Of a stretch of 64,000 bases of DNA, positions 9,981 to 21,928 are shown one piece after another. The DNA is taken from assembly GCF_000970685.1 (NCBI RefSeq), contig NZ_LAJB01000002.1, forward strand, positions 589,854-653,853. The letters run 5' to 3'. The position numbers and the translations under genes are program-made. The notes under the pieces were generated by a model. It did no database searches. It worked only from the letters and a program-made list of their open reading frames with translations, and was not told the DNA's origin. Source of the stretch: Domibacillus indicus. Its GTDB lineage: Bacteria > Bacillota > Bacilli > Bacillales > Domibacillaceae. How positions within the stretch are numbered: position 1 is the first letter of the stretch; each line of letters begins with the position of its first letter.

Positions 9981-10730
9981 TCACCTCTTCAATTCTAAAT
10001 AAAACGATGCCGCAGAAAGAACGTATAACGGCGCGGTTTCGGCCCGAAGAATTCTTGGGCCAAGCGCACAGGGAACGAAGCCGCTGCTTTTCAAGCGGTC
10101 CGCCTCCCGCTCAGAAAACCCGCCCTCGGGTCCTGATACAACAAGCATCCGTCCTCCCTGCTGCATACTGCTGACCGCTTCATAAAAAGCGGTCATTTCT
10201 CCGTCCCTGGCCGATTCTTCATAAGCGAAAAGGAGTGTATCGAATTGTTTTCCATACTCGATCAGCTCCTCCAGAGACATTGGTTCCGACACGGCCGGAA
10301 TCCGGTTTCGATGAGACTGTTCCGCCGCTTCTTTTGCAATCTTTTGCCACCGTTCTGTTTTTTTGCTCCCTTTTTTCCGGTCCCATTTTACAATTGAACG
10401 CGCAGCTTCAAAAGGAATAAACCCGGCTGCGCCGAGTTCTGTTCCTTTTTGTATAATATAATCGAATTTATCGCCTTTCACAAGCCCGCATGCGAGGACA
10501 ATATCAGCCGGCAGTTCAGCAGATGCTCCCACCCATTCTTCTACTTCGGCGCGAACTGCCTCATCGCTGACTTGATTAAGCACAGCAACCGCTGCCCGGC
10601 CATCCGGAAAAACAGCATACACACGGCTGCCTGCTTCCATGCGCATAACCCGGCGGATATGATGGATATCTTCCGCTGCAAATGTAATATTCTGCTCGTC
10701 CTGGTCACCTGTTAAAAAGTATCGCTGCAT
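9981..10730 (-). CDS. rsmE: RsmE, 16S rRNA m3U1498 methyltransferase
   Basis: SPOUT-class methyltransferase that methylates U1498 of 16S rRNA. 249 residues from MQRYFLTG; an upstream extension of 12 residues is rejected because family members begin here. The trefoil-knot SAM motifs VVSGPEGGFSEREADRL and LGPRILRAETAPLYVLSA are clear near the C-terminus, and the N-terminal PUA-like domain has DIHHIRRVMRMEAG. It lies directly after prmA in the heat-shock operon. Confidence 0.96.
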   Translation of the reverse strand: MQRYFLTGDQDEQNITFAAEDIHHIRRVMRMEAGSRVYAVFPDGRAAVAVLNQVSDEAVRAEVEEWVGASAELPADIVLACGLVKGDKFDYIIQKGTELGAAGFIPFEAARSIVKWDRKKGSKKTERWQKIAKEAAEQSHRNRIPAVSEPMSLEELIEYGKQFDTLLFAYEESARDGEMTAFYEAVSSMQQGGRMLVVSGPEGGFSEREADRLKSSGFVPCALGPRILRAETAPLYVLSAASFYLELKR

Positions 10731-10743
10731 GACTGTACCCCGC

Positions 10744-11688
10744 TTACTCTGCTTTTTTTCCGACAATGCATACCCAGTCTTCCATTACAACGGTTTCTTC
10801 AATGAACAATCCAGCATCGGTCATCGCTTTGCGTACATCCTCTTTTTTCTGGCCGATAATACCGGAGGCAATAAAAAAGCCGCCCGGACGTAAAATAGAC
10901 GCCACATCACCCGTAAATGAAATGATTACTTCAGCCAGTATATTGGATACTACTATATCCGGCTGGTCATCAATGCCATCAATTAAATTATTTTTTGCAA
11001 CCGAGACAATATCCTCAGCATGGTTAAGCGCTACGTTCTGGCGGGCCGCTGACACGGCCACATCGTCCAAATCCAGTGCAGTAACACGAGCAGCCCCCAA
11101 CAGGGCAGCACCAATTGCAAGAACCCCTGAGCCAGTACCTACATCCACTACGTGATGATCCCGTTTTACAAATCGTTCAAGTGCCTGCAGACACATTACG
11201 GTCGTCGGGTGTGTGCCTGTTCCAAAAGCCATGCCCGGGTCAAGTTCAATAATAATCTCATCTGTCGAAAAAGGTTCATATTTCTCCCAGGTTGGAACAA
11301 TTGTAAACTTTTCAGAGATTTTGACTGGATTGTAATACTGCTTCCATGCAGTGGCCCAGTCTTCTTCGTGAACTTCACTGACAGAAACTTTCAAATTTCC
11401 CGTATCAATCTGGTACACAGCCAAATTTTTAACTGCCGCGGTAATATCATCTACCGTTTCCTGCAGAAAACTGTTAACGGGCAAGTAAGCTTTCACGGCA
11501 ACACCTTCTTCCGGGTAATCATCCGGGTTTAGCTCATACAGCTCACCAAAAAGGCCGCCCTCCCGCTTTTTATCCAGTTCAGCACGGTCTTCAATGACCA
11601 CACCGCTTGCACCCGCTTCATGCAGAATATTTGAAATCGGCTCAACCGCTTCATTGACGGTTTCAATGCAAATTTCCGACCATTTCAT
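10744..11688 (-). CDS. prmA: PrmA, ribosomal protein L11 methyltransferase
   Basis: Trimethylates ribosomal protein uL11. 314 residues: an N-terminal substrate-recognition domain and a C-terminal Rossmann methyltransferase domain with motif I VVDVGTGSGVLAIGAALLGA, VTALDLDDVAV and the catalytic-site motif VSNILAEV. Length is normal. It lies between dnaJ and rsmE in the conserved operon. Confidence 0.97.
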   Translation of the reverse strand: MKWSEICIETVNEAVEPISNILHEAGASGVVIEDRAELDKKREGGLFGELYELNPDDYPEEGVAVKAYLPVNSFLQETVDDITAAVKNLAVYQIDTGNLKVSVSEVHEEDWATAWKQYYNPVKISEKFTIVPTWEKYEPFSTDEIIIELDPGMAFGTGTHPTTVMCLQALERFVKRDHHVVDVGTGSGVLAIGAALLGAARVTALDLDDVAVSAARQNVALNHAEDIVSVAKNNLIDGIDDQPDIVVSNILAEVIISFTGDVASILRPGGFFIASGIIGQKKEDVRKAMTDAGLFIEETVVMEDWVCIVGKKAE

Positions 11689-11711
11689 CTTTGCCAGCTC
11701 CTATCAAGGCT

Positions 11712-12833
11712 TTAATCACGCTTGAGCGCGCGTTTTACTTTATCAAAAAAGCCATCTTCCTCACTTGGCTGTTCACCACTGACTTCTGCAAATTCACGAA
11801 GAAGCTGTTTTTGTTTTTCACTTAATTTAACCGGTGTAATTACTTTAACAAGAACATGCTGATCGCCTGTTCCAAAGCCTCTTACATTTACTACACCTTT
11901 GCCGCGCAGACGGAATCTTGTGCCGCTTTGTGTACCTGCCGGAATTTTCAATTTCACTTTGCCATGTATAGTCGGCACTTCAATTTCATCCCCAAGCGCA
12001 GCCTGTACAAATGTAATCGGCATTTCACAATAAATGTCATCGCCCTCACGCTCGAATAACTCATGTTCACGAACACGGAATACTACATAGAGATCTCCCG
12101 GAGGTCCTCCGTTTACTCCGGCTTCTCCCTGTCCCGACAACCGGATTTGCTGGCCTTCATCAATACCGGCCGGCACTTTTACATTGATCGTTTTATTTTT
12201 TGTTACACGCCCGTCGCCGCCGCATGTTGAACATTTTTCTTTAATGATTTTGCCTGTGCCGCTGCAATGGTGGCACGTACGGCGTGTGGCCACCCGGCCA
12301 AACGGTGTGTTTTGCTCTACATTTAACTGCCCGGCACCGCCGCAATGCGGACATGTTTCAGGGGAAGTGCCCGGTTTTGCCCCGCTGCCATGGCACGTGC
12401 CGCATTCTTCTTCTTTCGGAATGGTGATGTCTTTTTCCACTCCAAAAACTGCTTCTTCGAATGACAGAGTCATTGTGTATTGAAGGTCGTCGCCCTGGCG
12501 CGGGGCATTTGGGTCGCGCCGGCGTCCGCCGCCGCCGCCGAAAAACGTGCTGAATATATCATCAAAGCCGCCGCCAAAGCCAGAGAAACCGCCGCCGCCA
12601 AAGCCGCCCTGCTGCGGGCCTGCATGACCGAATTGGTCATATTGGGCTTTTTTATTATCATCACTCAGCACTTCATAGGCTTCAGAAATTTCTTTGAACT
12701 TTTCATCTGCGCCCGGTTCCTTGTTAATATCCGGATGATACTTCTTCGACAGTTTTCGATATGCTTTCTTGATTTCATCCTTGGAGGCTCCTTTTTGGAC
12801 ACCCAGTACTTCATAATAATCCCGTTTGCTCAC
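11712..12833 (-). CDS. dnaJ: DnaJ co-chaperone
   Basis: Hsp40 that delivers unfolded protein to DnaK and stimulates its ATPase. 373 residues starting (GTG, 12833) [12 protein letters not shown] domain with HPD (about 34-36), a Gly/Phe-rich linker with a [11 protein letters not shown] run, four CxxCxGxG zinc repeats ([32 protein letters not shown]) and C-terminal substrate domains. GGGAGTG lies 6 nt before the GTG. A hairpin in the dnaK-dnaJ gap may lower its expression relative to dnaK. Confidence 0.97.
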   Translation of the reverse strand: MSKRDYYEVLGVQKGASKDEIKKAYRKLSKKYHPDINKEPGADEKFKEISEAYEVLSDDNKKAQYDQFGHAGPQQGGFGGGGFSGFGGGFDDIFSTFFGGGGGRRRDPNAPRQGDDLQYTMTLSFEEAVFGVEKDITIPKEEECGTCHGSGAKPGTSPETCPHCGGAGQLNVEQNTPFGRVATRRTCHHCSGTGKIIKEKCSTCGGDGRVTKNKTINVKVPAGIDEGQQIRLSGQGEAGVNGGPPGDLYVVFRVREHELFEREGDDIYCEMPITFVQAALGDEIEVPTIHGKVKLKIPAGTQSGTRFRLRGKGVVNVRGFGTGDQHVLVKVITPVKLSEKQKQLLREFAEVSGEQPSEEDGFFDKVKRALKRD

Positions 12834-12908
12834 CTTTTTCACTCCCGTTTCATTCACATAACCGCTATTTTAACATACATCGGCTTTTCATTGGTAATTT
12901 GTTTCATG

Positions 12909-12942
12909 AAAAAAGCCAAAGCCGGGAAACCGCTGACTTTGA
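12909..12942 (-). terminator. Candidate attenuating hairpin between dnaK and dnaJ
   Basis: Minus-strand imperfect hairpin CAAAG(TCAG)CGG-tttc-CCG(G)CTTTG followed by GGCTTTTTTC. It could act as a partial terminator or as an RNA stabiliser; the internal loop weakens it. Confidence 0.5.
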
Positions 12943-12962
12943 CTTTTTCATGTAGCTCTTGC

Positions 12963-14822
<1,860 letters not shown>

Positions 14823-14833
14823 TTATCAAAATA

Positions 14834-15421
14834 TTATTGATTGACTTTTACCATTGACGGGCGGATAACCCGATCTTTAAGTTTATAGCCTTTTTGAAGC
14901 TCAGCTAAAACAGAATTTGGCTCCGCTGATTCATCATTGTCTGTCATAACAGCCTGATGAACCGTCGGGTCAAATGGCTTGCCAACTGTTTCAATTGGTT
15001 CTACCCCTTCACTTTCAAGAGCCTTTACAAGTGTGTTATACACCATTTCCATCCCTTGAAGCACGGATTTTGTTTCATCGTGCTCCGCAGTAACCTGCAA
15101 AGCGCGCTCAAAATTATCGAGCACCGGCAAAAGTTCAGTTACCAGCTTTTGGGCACGGTATTTCTCCTGCGCTTCCCGGTCCAAATTTGCCCGGCGTCGG
15201 AAATTATCAAAGTCAGCCCGCAAACGCAAGTAACGGTCCTCTGACTCGTCCAGCTGTTTTTGAAGCTGTTCTTCTTTTGTTTCTGTTTCTTCTAAAATTT
15301 CCTCGCCTGTTTCTCCGACAATTGTTTCATCCAGTTCAACGGCTTGATCTTCTTTAGAAGGAACCGCCTGATCCTCGTCAAGCGGTTTTTCTTCTGTCAA
15401 TGGCTTTTGATCTTCTGCCAC
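14834..15421 (-). CDS. grpE: GrpE nucleotide exchange factor
   Basis: Exchanges ADP for ATP on DnaK. 195 residues from a GTG at 15421 chosen because GGAGGTG lies 6 nt upstream. An acidic disordered N-terminus (about 1-55), a long coiled coil with [14 protein letters not shown], and the beta-wing domain with [12 protein letters not shown] and [16 protein letters not shown] at the end. Between hrcA and dnaK in the class I heat-shock operon. Confidence 0.97.
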   Translation of the reverse strand: MAEDQKPLTEEKPLDEDQAVPSKEDQAVELDETIVGETGEEILEETETKEEQLQKQLDESEDRYLRLRADFDNFRRRANLDREAQEKYRAQKLVTELLPVLDNFERALQVTAEHDETKSVLQGMEMVYNTLVKALESEGVEPIETVGKPFDPTVHQAVMTDNDESAEPNSVLAELQKGYKLKDRVIRPSMVKVNQ

Positions 15422-15455
15422 TGATGCCACCTCCAACATTCAGTTATCATTATAT

Positions 15456-16496
15456 TTAAGAGCGGGTATTGTAAAGACGGGTCAGCACATTCGTCATATC
15501 ATGGCTCAAAAAATCAACCAGCGTAATCACACGGGAATATTCCATCCGTTTGGGCCCAAGAATCGCAATCGTCCCAACCGGCTGATCGCCCACTGAATAA
15601 GATGCTGTAATTAAACTGCAGTCTTCCATTGCCTGTTCGGCATTTTCCGTACCGATTTTCACTTGCACACCAGCTTTAGCATCTGTCGGACGGATCATTT
15701 GATACACGTCGTGCTCTTTTTCCATCATGTCCATAACAAGGCGCACTTTTTCCACATCACGAAATTCAGGCTGATTAAAAATGTTTGTTTTGCCTCCGAT
15801 AAAAAGCTTGCCAATCGGCGAGCCGCCGGATGCTTCTGCAAACATATGCAGTACAGCTTCGTAATTGCGAAGGTGGCGCCTCATTAACTCCGTCGTTTCT
15901 TTATAGATTTTGTGGCGGAGTTCTGACAGCGGAACACCGGTCAGCCGATCATTTAAAATGTTGACCATCTTTTCAATATCTGCTGGTTCAATTCCTTCAG
16001 GGAGCGAAAAAACCCTGTTTTCTACGTGCCCTGTATTCGTTACAATAATCGCCACTGCAGTTTGAGCATCAATCGGAATAATCTGCAGGCTTTTCACTTT
16101 ATTATCATTAAATTTAGGACCGAGGACGATCGACGTATAGCTGGTCAATTCCGATAAAATCGTCGCCGCGTTTTGAATCGCTTTTTCAAGTCCCTCCTGC
16201 CTGTCGGCAAAAACGGAATGAATCGCTGTGCGTTCGCTGCGCCGAAGAGATCCCGGCGACAACAGGTGGTCCACATAATAACGATACCCTTTTTCAGACG
16301 GAACACGCCCGGATGAAGTATGTGTTTTTTCCAGGAAACCCATTTCTTCAAGATCAGCCATTTCATTTCGAATCGTAGCCGGGCTGTACGACACATCATT
16401 TTTCTTCGCGAGATGACGTGACCCGACTGGCTGAGCCGAGCGAATGAAATCATCAATTATAATTTGCAAGATGAAAAGTTGGCGGTCTGTCAGCAC
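15456..16496 (-). CDS. hrcA: HrcA heat-shock repressor
   Basis: Binds the CIRCE operator and represses the dnaK operon (and groE elsewhere); its activity depends on GroE. 346 residues from a GTG at 16496 (LTDRQLFILQIIIDDF), preceded by GAGGTGATTAAT; upstream starts lie inside CIRCE and are rejected. Winged-helix N-terminus with AQPVGSRHLAKK and SPATIRNEMADLEEMGFL, then GAF-like dimerisation domain. First gene of its operon and autoregulated. Confidence 0.97.
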   Translation of the reverse strand: MLTDRQLFILQIIIDDFIRSAQPVGSRHLAKKNDVSYSPATIRNEMADLEEMGFLEKTHTSSGRVPSEKGYRYYVDHLLSPGSLRRSERTAIHSVFADRQEGLEKAIQNAATILSELTSYTSIVLGPKFNDNKVKSLQIIPIDAQTAVAIIVTNTGHVENRVFSLPEGIEPADIEKMVNILNDRLTGVPLSELRHKIYKETTELMRRHLRNYEAVLHMFAEASGGSPIGKLFIGGKTNIFNQPEFRDVEKVRLVMDMMEKEHDVYQMIRPTDAKAGVQVKIGTENAEQAMEDCSLITASYSVGDQPVGTIAILGPKRMEYSRVITLVDFLSHDMTNVLTRLYNTRS

Positions 16497-16510
16497 ATTA
16501 ATCACCTCTG

Positions 16511-16537
16511 TTAGCACTCTTTCTATTCGAGTGCTAA
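16511..16537. promoter_or_regulatory. CIRCE operator
   Basis: Perfect inverted repeat TTAGCACTC, 9-nt spacer, GAGTGCTAA, identical to the classical CIRCE element. It lies just downstream of the hrcA -10 box, in the transcript leader. Confidence 0.98.
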
Positions 16538-16547
16538 ATCTACATTT

Positions 16548-16576
16548 AAATTATCAAAAACCTGTTTGTCTGTCAA
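16548..16576 (-). promoter_or_regulatory. SigA promoter of the hrcA operon
   Basis: Minus strand TTGACA (16576-16571), 17-nt spacer, TAATTT (16553-16548). The start point falls at the edge of CIRCE, the usual arrangement for HrcA repression. Confidence 0.87.
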
Positions 16577-16585
16577 CGAGTACGC

Positions 16586-17722
16586 TTATATTTCCGGCTG
16601 AATTAAAAAGGATTGAAACACTTCGTTCCCTAAAAACTTTCCTTTATGAGTCAGGCGGATAAAATCTTCTCTTATTTCAAGAAGGCCCCGGCCTGTCATT
16701 TCTTCCACTGCTTCTTTAAAAAAGCAAAGTGGATTTTCACTGTATTTGTTTTCAAAAGCTGAGATAGAGACACCTTCTGTTTTTCGAAGGCCGAGAAACA
16801 TTTCTTCTTCCATTTGTTCCTGCTTTGTCGTCTGCTGGCTGGTTATACGAGGCCATCTTCCTTCATTAATCGGCTCCATATATTTTTTCAACGGGCCAAA
16901 GTTTGCATACCTTTGCCCTTTTACATATCCATGCGCTCCCGCGCCAAATCCGTAATACTCTTCATTGTTCCAGTACGTTAGATTATGGCGGCTTTCAAAG
17001 CCCGGCCGGGCAAAGTTGCTGATTTCATACTGATACAGGCCGCCGGCAGCCATTTCCTGCATTACAGCTTCATACATTTCAGCTTCAGCTTCTTCTTTTG
17101 GAAGCGGCAGCTTTCCTTTGACCATCAAGTTATAAAATACGGTCTTGGGTTCGATAATTAAGGAATAAGCGGAGTAATGCGGCAGCCCGAGAGCCACTGC
17201 CTGTTTGACCGTATCAACAGCATCATCTGTCGTTTGTTCGGGCAGCCCGTAAATTAAATCAATACTTAAATTATCAAAGCCTGCTTTTTCTGCATCATGA
17301 AGCGTCCGCAAAACATCTTTTTTTGTGTGAGTGCGTCCGATCCGCTTCAAATGAGCATCATTAAAGGACTGCACACCAATGCTGAGGCGGTTGACTCCTC
17401 CTTCTTTTAAGATACGCATTTTTTCAAGAGTTAAATCGCCAGGGTTTGCCTCAAAGGTGTATTCTGCATCCGGCAGCAAAGGAAGCCTTTGACCAATAGA
17501 TTCGACTAATAAAAACAGCTGCTGCGCATCAAGCGATGTCGGGGTGCCTCCTCCGACAAAAATCGATTTATAGCCACCGTTTCTTTCCGCCATGCCCATT
17601 TCCTCATCAAGGCATTTCAAATACTGTTCCACCGGCTGATTTTTCATAAACACTTTATTAAAATCACAGTAGTGGCAAATGTGATGGCAAAATGGGATAT
17701 GAATATAAGCAGCGTTTGTCAC
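16586..17722 (-). CDS. hemW: HemW-like radical SAM protein
   Basis: 378 residues beginning MTNAAYIHIPFCHHICHYCDF: the CxxxCxxC cluster motif followed by F, as in HemN/HemW. HemW proteins bind heme and act as heme chaperones; older annotation as anaerobic coproporphyrinogen oxidase is probably wrong for this short form. GGGTPTSL and the C-terminal HemN domain (LGLRKTEGVS, LTHKGKFLGNEVF) are present. It lies between lepA and hrcA, as in B. subtilis. Confidence 0.94.
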   Translation of the reverse strand: MTNAAYIHIPFCHHICHYCDFNKVFMKNQPVEQYLKCLDEEMGMAERNGGYKSIFVGGGTPTSLDAQQLFLLVESIGQRLPLLPDAEYTFEANPGDLTLEKMRILKEGGVNRLSIGVQSFNDAHLKRIGRTHTKKDVLRTLHDAEKAGFDNLSIDLIYGLPEQTTDDAVDTVKQAVALGLPHYSAYSLIIEPKTVFYNLMVKGKLPLPKEEAEAEMYEAVMQEMAAGGLYQYEISNFARPGFESRHNLTYWNNEEYYGFGAGAHGYVKGQRYANFGPLKKYMEPINEGRWPRITSQQTTKQEQMEEEMFLGLRKTEGVSISAFENKYSENPLCFFKEAVEEMTGRGLLEIREDFIRLTHKGKFLGNEVFQSFLIQPEI

Positions 17723-17743
17723 GTTTGCTCACACCTTTCTATA

Positions 17744-17778
17744 CATAAAGGAAAGGTGCCCGAAGTCCGGACACCTTC
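17744..17778 (-). terminator. Terminator after lepA
   Basis: Minus-strand hairpin AAGGTGtCCG/CGGgCACCTT followed by TCCTTTAT. The stem is good but the T tract is interrupted. Confidence 0.65.
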
Positions 17779-17781
17779 TTT

Positions 17782-19611
17782 TTATTTCTGCTGATCGTCC
17801 ATTTTCAAGACAGCCATAAATGCTTCCTGCGGAACTTCTACGGAACCAACCTGCTTCATGCGTTTTTTTCCTTCTTTTTGTTTTTCGAGAAGCTTTCGTT
17901 TCCGGGAGATATCCCCGCCGTAACACTTGGCTAAAACATTTTTACGCATCGCTTTAATCGTTGACCGGGCAACAATTTTATTGCCAATTGCCGCCTGCAC
18001 CGGCACTTCAAACTGCTGGCGCGGGATAAGTTCCTTCAGCTTTTCCACAATAACCTTTCCACGCTCATAAGCAAAGTCACGGTGTACAATAAAGCTCAGT
18101 GCATCGACTGTTTCTGCATTCAAAAGAATATCCATCTTCACAAGCTTGGACTGCTTATAGCCAATAAGCTCATAGTCAAAGGAGGCATATCCTTTTGTGC
18201 TTGATTTTAATTGGTCAAAGAAATCATATACGATTTCAGAAAGCGGCATTTCATACACGACGCTGACACGATTCGTATCAAGGTACTGCATGTCGATGAA
18301 TATGCCTCGTTTCCCCTGCGCCAGCTCCATGACTGCTCCAACGTAATCGTTTGGCACAATGATAGACGCTTTTACGTACGGCTCTTCAACATGCGCAATT
18401 TTTTGCGGGTCCGGCATATCAGACGGATTGTCAACCCGCAGTTCTTCGCCATCTGTCATCGCAACCTGGTAAATAACGCTTGGTGCTGTTGTAATCAAGT
18501 CGATTTTAAATTCCCGTTCAATCCGCTCCTGGATAATTTCCATATGAAGAAGCCCGAGGAATCCGCAGCGGAAGCCAAAGCCAAGTGCCTGGGACGTTTC
18601 TGGTTCGTATTGAAGAGCCGAGTCGTTTAACTCAAGCTTTTCAAGTGCTTCGCGCAAGTCATTGTACTTGGATGAATCAATTGGGTAAAGACCGCAATAC
18701 ACCATCGGATTTAATTTCCGGTAACCAGCCAGCGGTTCAGAAGCCCCGTTTTTTGCTGAAGTAATGGTGTCACCGACTTGTGTATCTCCTACATTTTTAA
18801 TTGCAGCTGCAAGATATCCAACATCGCCGACTGTTAACTCTTTTCTTTGGGTGGTTTTCGGGGTGAAAACGCCAATTTCCGTTACCTCAAATTCTTTCCC
18901 GGTGGCCATCATTTTGATTTTATCGCCTACTTTGACCGTACCGTCCACTACACGAATATAAGCGATAACACCGCGATATGCGTCATAAAGCGAATCAAAA
19001 ATCAAAGCCTTAAGCGGCGCTTCCGGATCTCCTGTTGGCGCCGGTACTTTTTCCACAATTTGTTCCAGAATTTCTTCGATGCCAATTCCCGCTTTGGCAG
19101 AGGCAAGAACCGCTTCTGAAGCATCAAGGCCAATTACATCCTCTACTTCCTTGCGCACGCGTTCCGGTTCTGCAGCAGGAAGATCAATCTTATTAATCAC
19201 CGGCAAAATTTCCAGGTCGTTATCAAGAGCCAGATAAACGTTAGCCAGCGTCTGGGCTTCGATACCCTGGGCCGCATCGACAACCAGTATGGCCCCTTCA
19301 CATGCGGCAAGGCTTCTTGATACTTCATACGTGAAATCGACGTGTCCCGGTGTATCAATTAAATGAAAAATATAATCCTGCCCGTCTTTAGCTGTGTAAT
19401 TCAGCTGTACGGCATTTAACTTTATGGTAATGCCCCGCTCGCGTTCAAGATCCATTGAATCAAGAAGCTGGCTTTTCATTTCGCGCGCTGTTAATGCTTT
19501 TGTTTGTTCTAAAATACGGTCAGCAAGCGTCGATTTCCCATGGTCTATATGGGCAATAATCGAGAAATTGCGTATGCGCTCCTGCCGTTCTAGTCGGTCG
19601 TTGTTGTTCAT
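17782..19611 (-). CDS. lepA: LepA (EF-4) translation GTPase
   Basis: Ribosome-binding GTPase of 609 residues implicated in back-translocation or 30S biogenesis. Motifs: [13 protein letters not shown] (G1), [14 protein letters not shown] (G3), NKIDLP (G4); the C-terminus has the LepA-specific domain with [24 protein letters not shown] split over residues near 560-590. Start 19611 ([17 protein letters not shown]) follows AGGAGTG; a GTG nine codons upstream has no ribosome site. Precedes hemW. Confidence 0.97.
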   Translation of the reverse strand: MNNNDRLERQERIRNFSIIAHIDHGKSTLADRILEQTKALTAREMKSQLLDSMDLERERGITIKLNAVQLNYTAKDGQDYIFHLIDTPGHVDFTYEVSRSLAACEGAILVVDAAQGIEAQTLANVYLALDNDLEILPVINKIDLPAAEPERVRKEVEDVIGLDASEAVLASAKAGIGIEEILEQIVEKVPAPTGDPEAPLKALIFDSLYDAYRGVIAYIRVVDGTVKVGDKIKMMATGKEFEVTEIGVFTPKTTQRKELTVGDVGYLAAAIKNVGDTQVGDTITSAKNGASEPLAGYRKLNPMVYCGLYPIDSSKYNDLREALEKLELNDSALQYEPETSQALGFGFRCGFLGLLHMEIIQERIEREFKIDLITTAPSVIYQVAMTDGEELRVDNPSDMPDPQKIAHVEEPYVKASIIVPNDYVGAVMELAQGKRGIFIDMQYLDTNRVSVVYEMPLSEIVYDFFDQLKSSTKGYASFDYELIGYKQSKLVKMDILLNAETVDALSFIVHRDFAYERGKVIVEKLKELIPRQQFEVPVQAAIGNKIVARSTIKAMRKNVLAKCYGGDISRKRKLLEKQKEGKKRMKQVGSVEVPQEAFMAVLKMDDQQK

Positions 19612-19701
19612 ATTAATGTTCACTCCTGTTATCGGCACATAGATACTATTGTGATTATATCAGCGCATTATCTAATTGACAACGAACATTGAATGAACCG
19701 G

Positions 19702-20796
19702 CTATCGATTTTGTTCTTCTTTAATAAAGCGGGATAATATATCTGCAAAAGCTGCAGCGCTTCTTTCGAGTTCTTCCCGAGTATTTTCAACTCCGCCCAT
19801 TTCTATGAGCATCGCCCTGTTTGACAGATCCTGATTAAACTTTCCGTTCGTCTGGCTTCCTGATTTTACAATAACGCCACGTGAGAGACCGGGGTAATAT
19901 TGTTCAAATAATTTGTGGAGAGCTGAAGCAAAACGAGCATTTTCTTCATACCCGGCATGTTCTCCCCCCACTACAAAAACCGTTTTCGCCATCTTTTTTC
20001 CGTTTATCTCGGCTGTGGTAACCGATTTTCCCTGGGAGTCGCGGTGAATATCAACAAGATACGATAAAGCCGGCTGACTTTTTTGGACAGCCGCCACTAC
20101 TGCCCTGGATTCTTCATAGGAAGCATTATACTTTTTCCCTTTTTTACTGAGCAGCGCGCCGATATCCGTCTTATTGACCGAGACACCGATCCCTTCTGAC
20201 TCCAGATTCTTTGCAATCATCGATCCTACTTCTGTAATGTTAAGAGGAGCCTGTCCATCTTCCGGCGTAAAAGATTCAGATGTATGAGTAAAATAAAGAA
20301 GGACTTCTTTTTTTTCAATTGCCGGCCTGCCGGTTTCAGGCTTCTCTGGTTCTTTAACCGGTTCGTCGGGAACGGGAAGTTCATCAGGCTTATTAGACTC
20401 GACTGGCATTGTCGTATAATCCGTACCTTCACCGGCAATTAAAATCTGGCCGTCATAAATGGAGAAGCCCGGCAGCTCTTTTCCCAAAAATGTGCGCGGA
20501 TCCCGGAGGCTGATACCTGCGGCGGCCTGAAAAGCGGCATCTACCCACTTCATTGTGCTTTGTTCCGATTTCATAACAGAACCAAACGCATGATTTTCAA
20601 TGCGAAGCAGCTCATAAAAAGAAGCGGCTGGAATTTCAGCCGCCGCCCGGCTCATAGATTCAGAAGTAAGATGATAGGAAAACGGCATAACGGTTAAAAA
20701 GCCCGCTGTCCAAAGCGGCATAACAACTAAACAGGCATAAGCCGGAGCAAGCCAAAAAGACGTCTGCTTTTTTTTGCGCCAAAGGATCTTCGCCAT
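19702..20796 (-). CDS. spoIIP: SpoIIP, engulfment peptidoglycan hydrolase
   Basis: Membrane-anchored amidase and endopeptidase of the SpoIIDMP engulfment machine. 364 residues: short basic N-terminus, one transmembrane helix (about 15-38), the FYELLRIENHAFGS segment, a Pro/Glu-rich linker (about 135-165) and the catalytic domain with HTSESF, VDIHRDS and IEMGGVENTREE, which hold the zinc ligands and catalytic Glu. A GGAG abuts the ATG with no spacing, which is odd. A CATAAAGT at 20828-20821 (minus) could be a sigma-E -10 but no -35 is well placed. It lies after gpr, as in B. subtilis. Confidence 0.92.
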   Translation of the reverse strand: MAKILWRKKKQTSFWLAPAYACLVVMPLWTAGFLTVMPFSYHLTSESMSRAAAEIPAASFYELLRIENHAFGSVMKSEQSTMKWVDAAFQAAAGISLRDPRTFLGKELPGFSIYDGQILIAGEGTDYTTMPVESNKPDELPVPDEPVKEPEKPETGRPAIEKKEVLLYFTHTSESFTPEDGQAPLNITEVGSMIAKNLESEGIGVSVNKTDIGALLSKKGKKYNASYEESRAVVAAVQKSQPALSYLVDIHRDSQGKSVTTAEINGKKMAKTVFVVGGEHAGYEENARFASALHKLFEQYYPGLSRGVIVKSGSQTNGKFNQDLSNRAMLIEMGGVENTREELERSAAAFADILSRFIKEEQNR

Positions 20797-20855
20797 CTCC
20801 TTTTTAACTCTTGTCCCTTTACTTTATGCGCAAACAAAAAAAGCAGACCACTATT

Positions 20856-21857
20856 TCAGCCTGCAAAAAAAGAACGTGTTTCTTCCGTCGGACGGTTGTG
20901 CAGCGCTTCGTTTAAAGCACTCGAAATCACTGCGGCAGCTCCCTGGATAAACAAGTCGGCTTCTTTTGGCGTCACAATCATATTGAAGCCGGCCGGTGTT
21001 AAAACCTCACTAATGAGCTGGTGTTTTTCATCTTCATCCAGCATGCCGATATTTCCCAAAAATGATTTTTTCCATGCTTCGTCTTCACGCCCGCTTTTTT
21101 CCTGGAGATGCGCCATAACCATTTCTATTGCATCACGCGTAACAGTTGCCGCATCAATGACCGTCGGAATACCAACAGCAATAACAGGAATTCCCGCTGT
21201 CTGCCGGCTGATTTCTTTTCGTCGGTTTCCGATGCCTGCGCCTGGCTGTATGCCAGCATCCGTCATTTGAATTGTTGCGTTAAGCCGTTCAACGGAGCGG
21301 GAGGCAAGCGCATCAATAACAATCAAAAAATCTGGCTTTTCGCGCTCAATCAGCCCAAGCAAAATATCTCCTGTTTCAATCCCTGTCATTCCCATGACCC
21401 CTGGAGAAATGGCGCTGACTGGACGATATCCATCCTGGACATGCTCGGGATGCAGCTTAAACAAATGATTGGTTACAATCAGGCGGTCTGTTACCCGGGG
21501 GCCGAGTGAATCGGGGGTAATCATATCGTTGCCGAGCCCGGCAATCAAACAGGCTGCATCCTGCGGCAGTCCCGCCCCCTTTATAAACAGGCGAATTTCT
21601 TCTGCAACAACCCGGCTGATAGCGGCGTGGCGCGATGTATCCGGTTTGCGGAGATCAGCTGATTCAATGGTAACGTAATGCCCCGCTTTTCTTCCGGTTA
21701 TCTTTTCTGCACCTTCACTGATCTCGACTGTCGTTACTTTCGTTCCTTCTTTTTCCTCTTCTTTCAAATTAATTCCATCAACTTTTCCGCCCGTCTGCTG
21801 TTCTGCAATTAAAGCAGATTCTAAAGCTAAATCAGTACGCGGTGACCACTTTTTCAT
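20856..21857 (-). CDS. gpr: GPR, germination protease
   Basis: Spore protease that degrades small acid-soluble proteins on germination; made as a zymogen in the forespore under sigma-G. 333 residues with RTDLALES near the start, GLGNDMITPDSLGP, HVQDGYRPVSAISPGVMGMTGIET, IDALASRSVERLN and GIPTVIDA. The ATG at 21857 is 9 nt after GGAGG. The autoprocessing site RTD/LA lies only 9 residues from the start instead of about 15-16, so the propeptide is unusually short. Confidence 0.95.
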   Translation of the reverse strand: MKKWSPRTDLALESALIAEQQTGGKVDGINLKEEEKEGTKVTTVEISEGAEKITGRKAGHYVTIESADLRKPDTSRHAAISRVVAEEIRLFIKGAGLPQDAACLIAGLGNDMITPDSLGPRVTDRLIVTNHLFKLHPEHVQDGYRPVSAISPGVMGMTGIETGDILLGLIEREKPDFLIVIDALASRSVERLNATIQMTDAGIQPGAGIGNRRKEISRQTAGIPVIAVGIPTVIDAATVTRDAIEMVMAHLQEKSGREDEAWKKSFLGNIGMLDEDEKHQLISEVLTPAGFNMIVTPKEADLFIQGAAAVISSALNEALHNRPTEETRSFFAG

Positions 21858-21880
21858 TGATTTCAACCTCCATTTTTCCG

Positions 21881-21911
21881 CAGTTTGCCCCCATGTGTAA
21901 AAGTTTATTCC
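21881..21911 (-). promoter_or_regulatory. Candidate sigma-G promoter of gpr
   Basis: Minus strand GGAATA (21911-21906), 18-nt spacer, CAAACTG (21887-21881), resembling the sigma-G consensus GnATA-N17/18-CATnnTA, 24 bp upstream of the gpr ATG. gpr is sigma-G dependent in B. subtilis. Match is imperfect. Confidence 0.45.
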
Positions 21912-21928
21912 TTTACACCCGATTTCTA

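Noticed and set aside
12480-12700. GC-rich repetitive stretch suggesting a tandem repeat
   Set aside because: It is the Gly/Phe-rich linker of dnaJ; the repetition follows GGC/GGT glycine codons.
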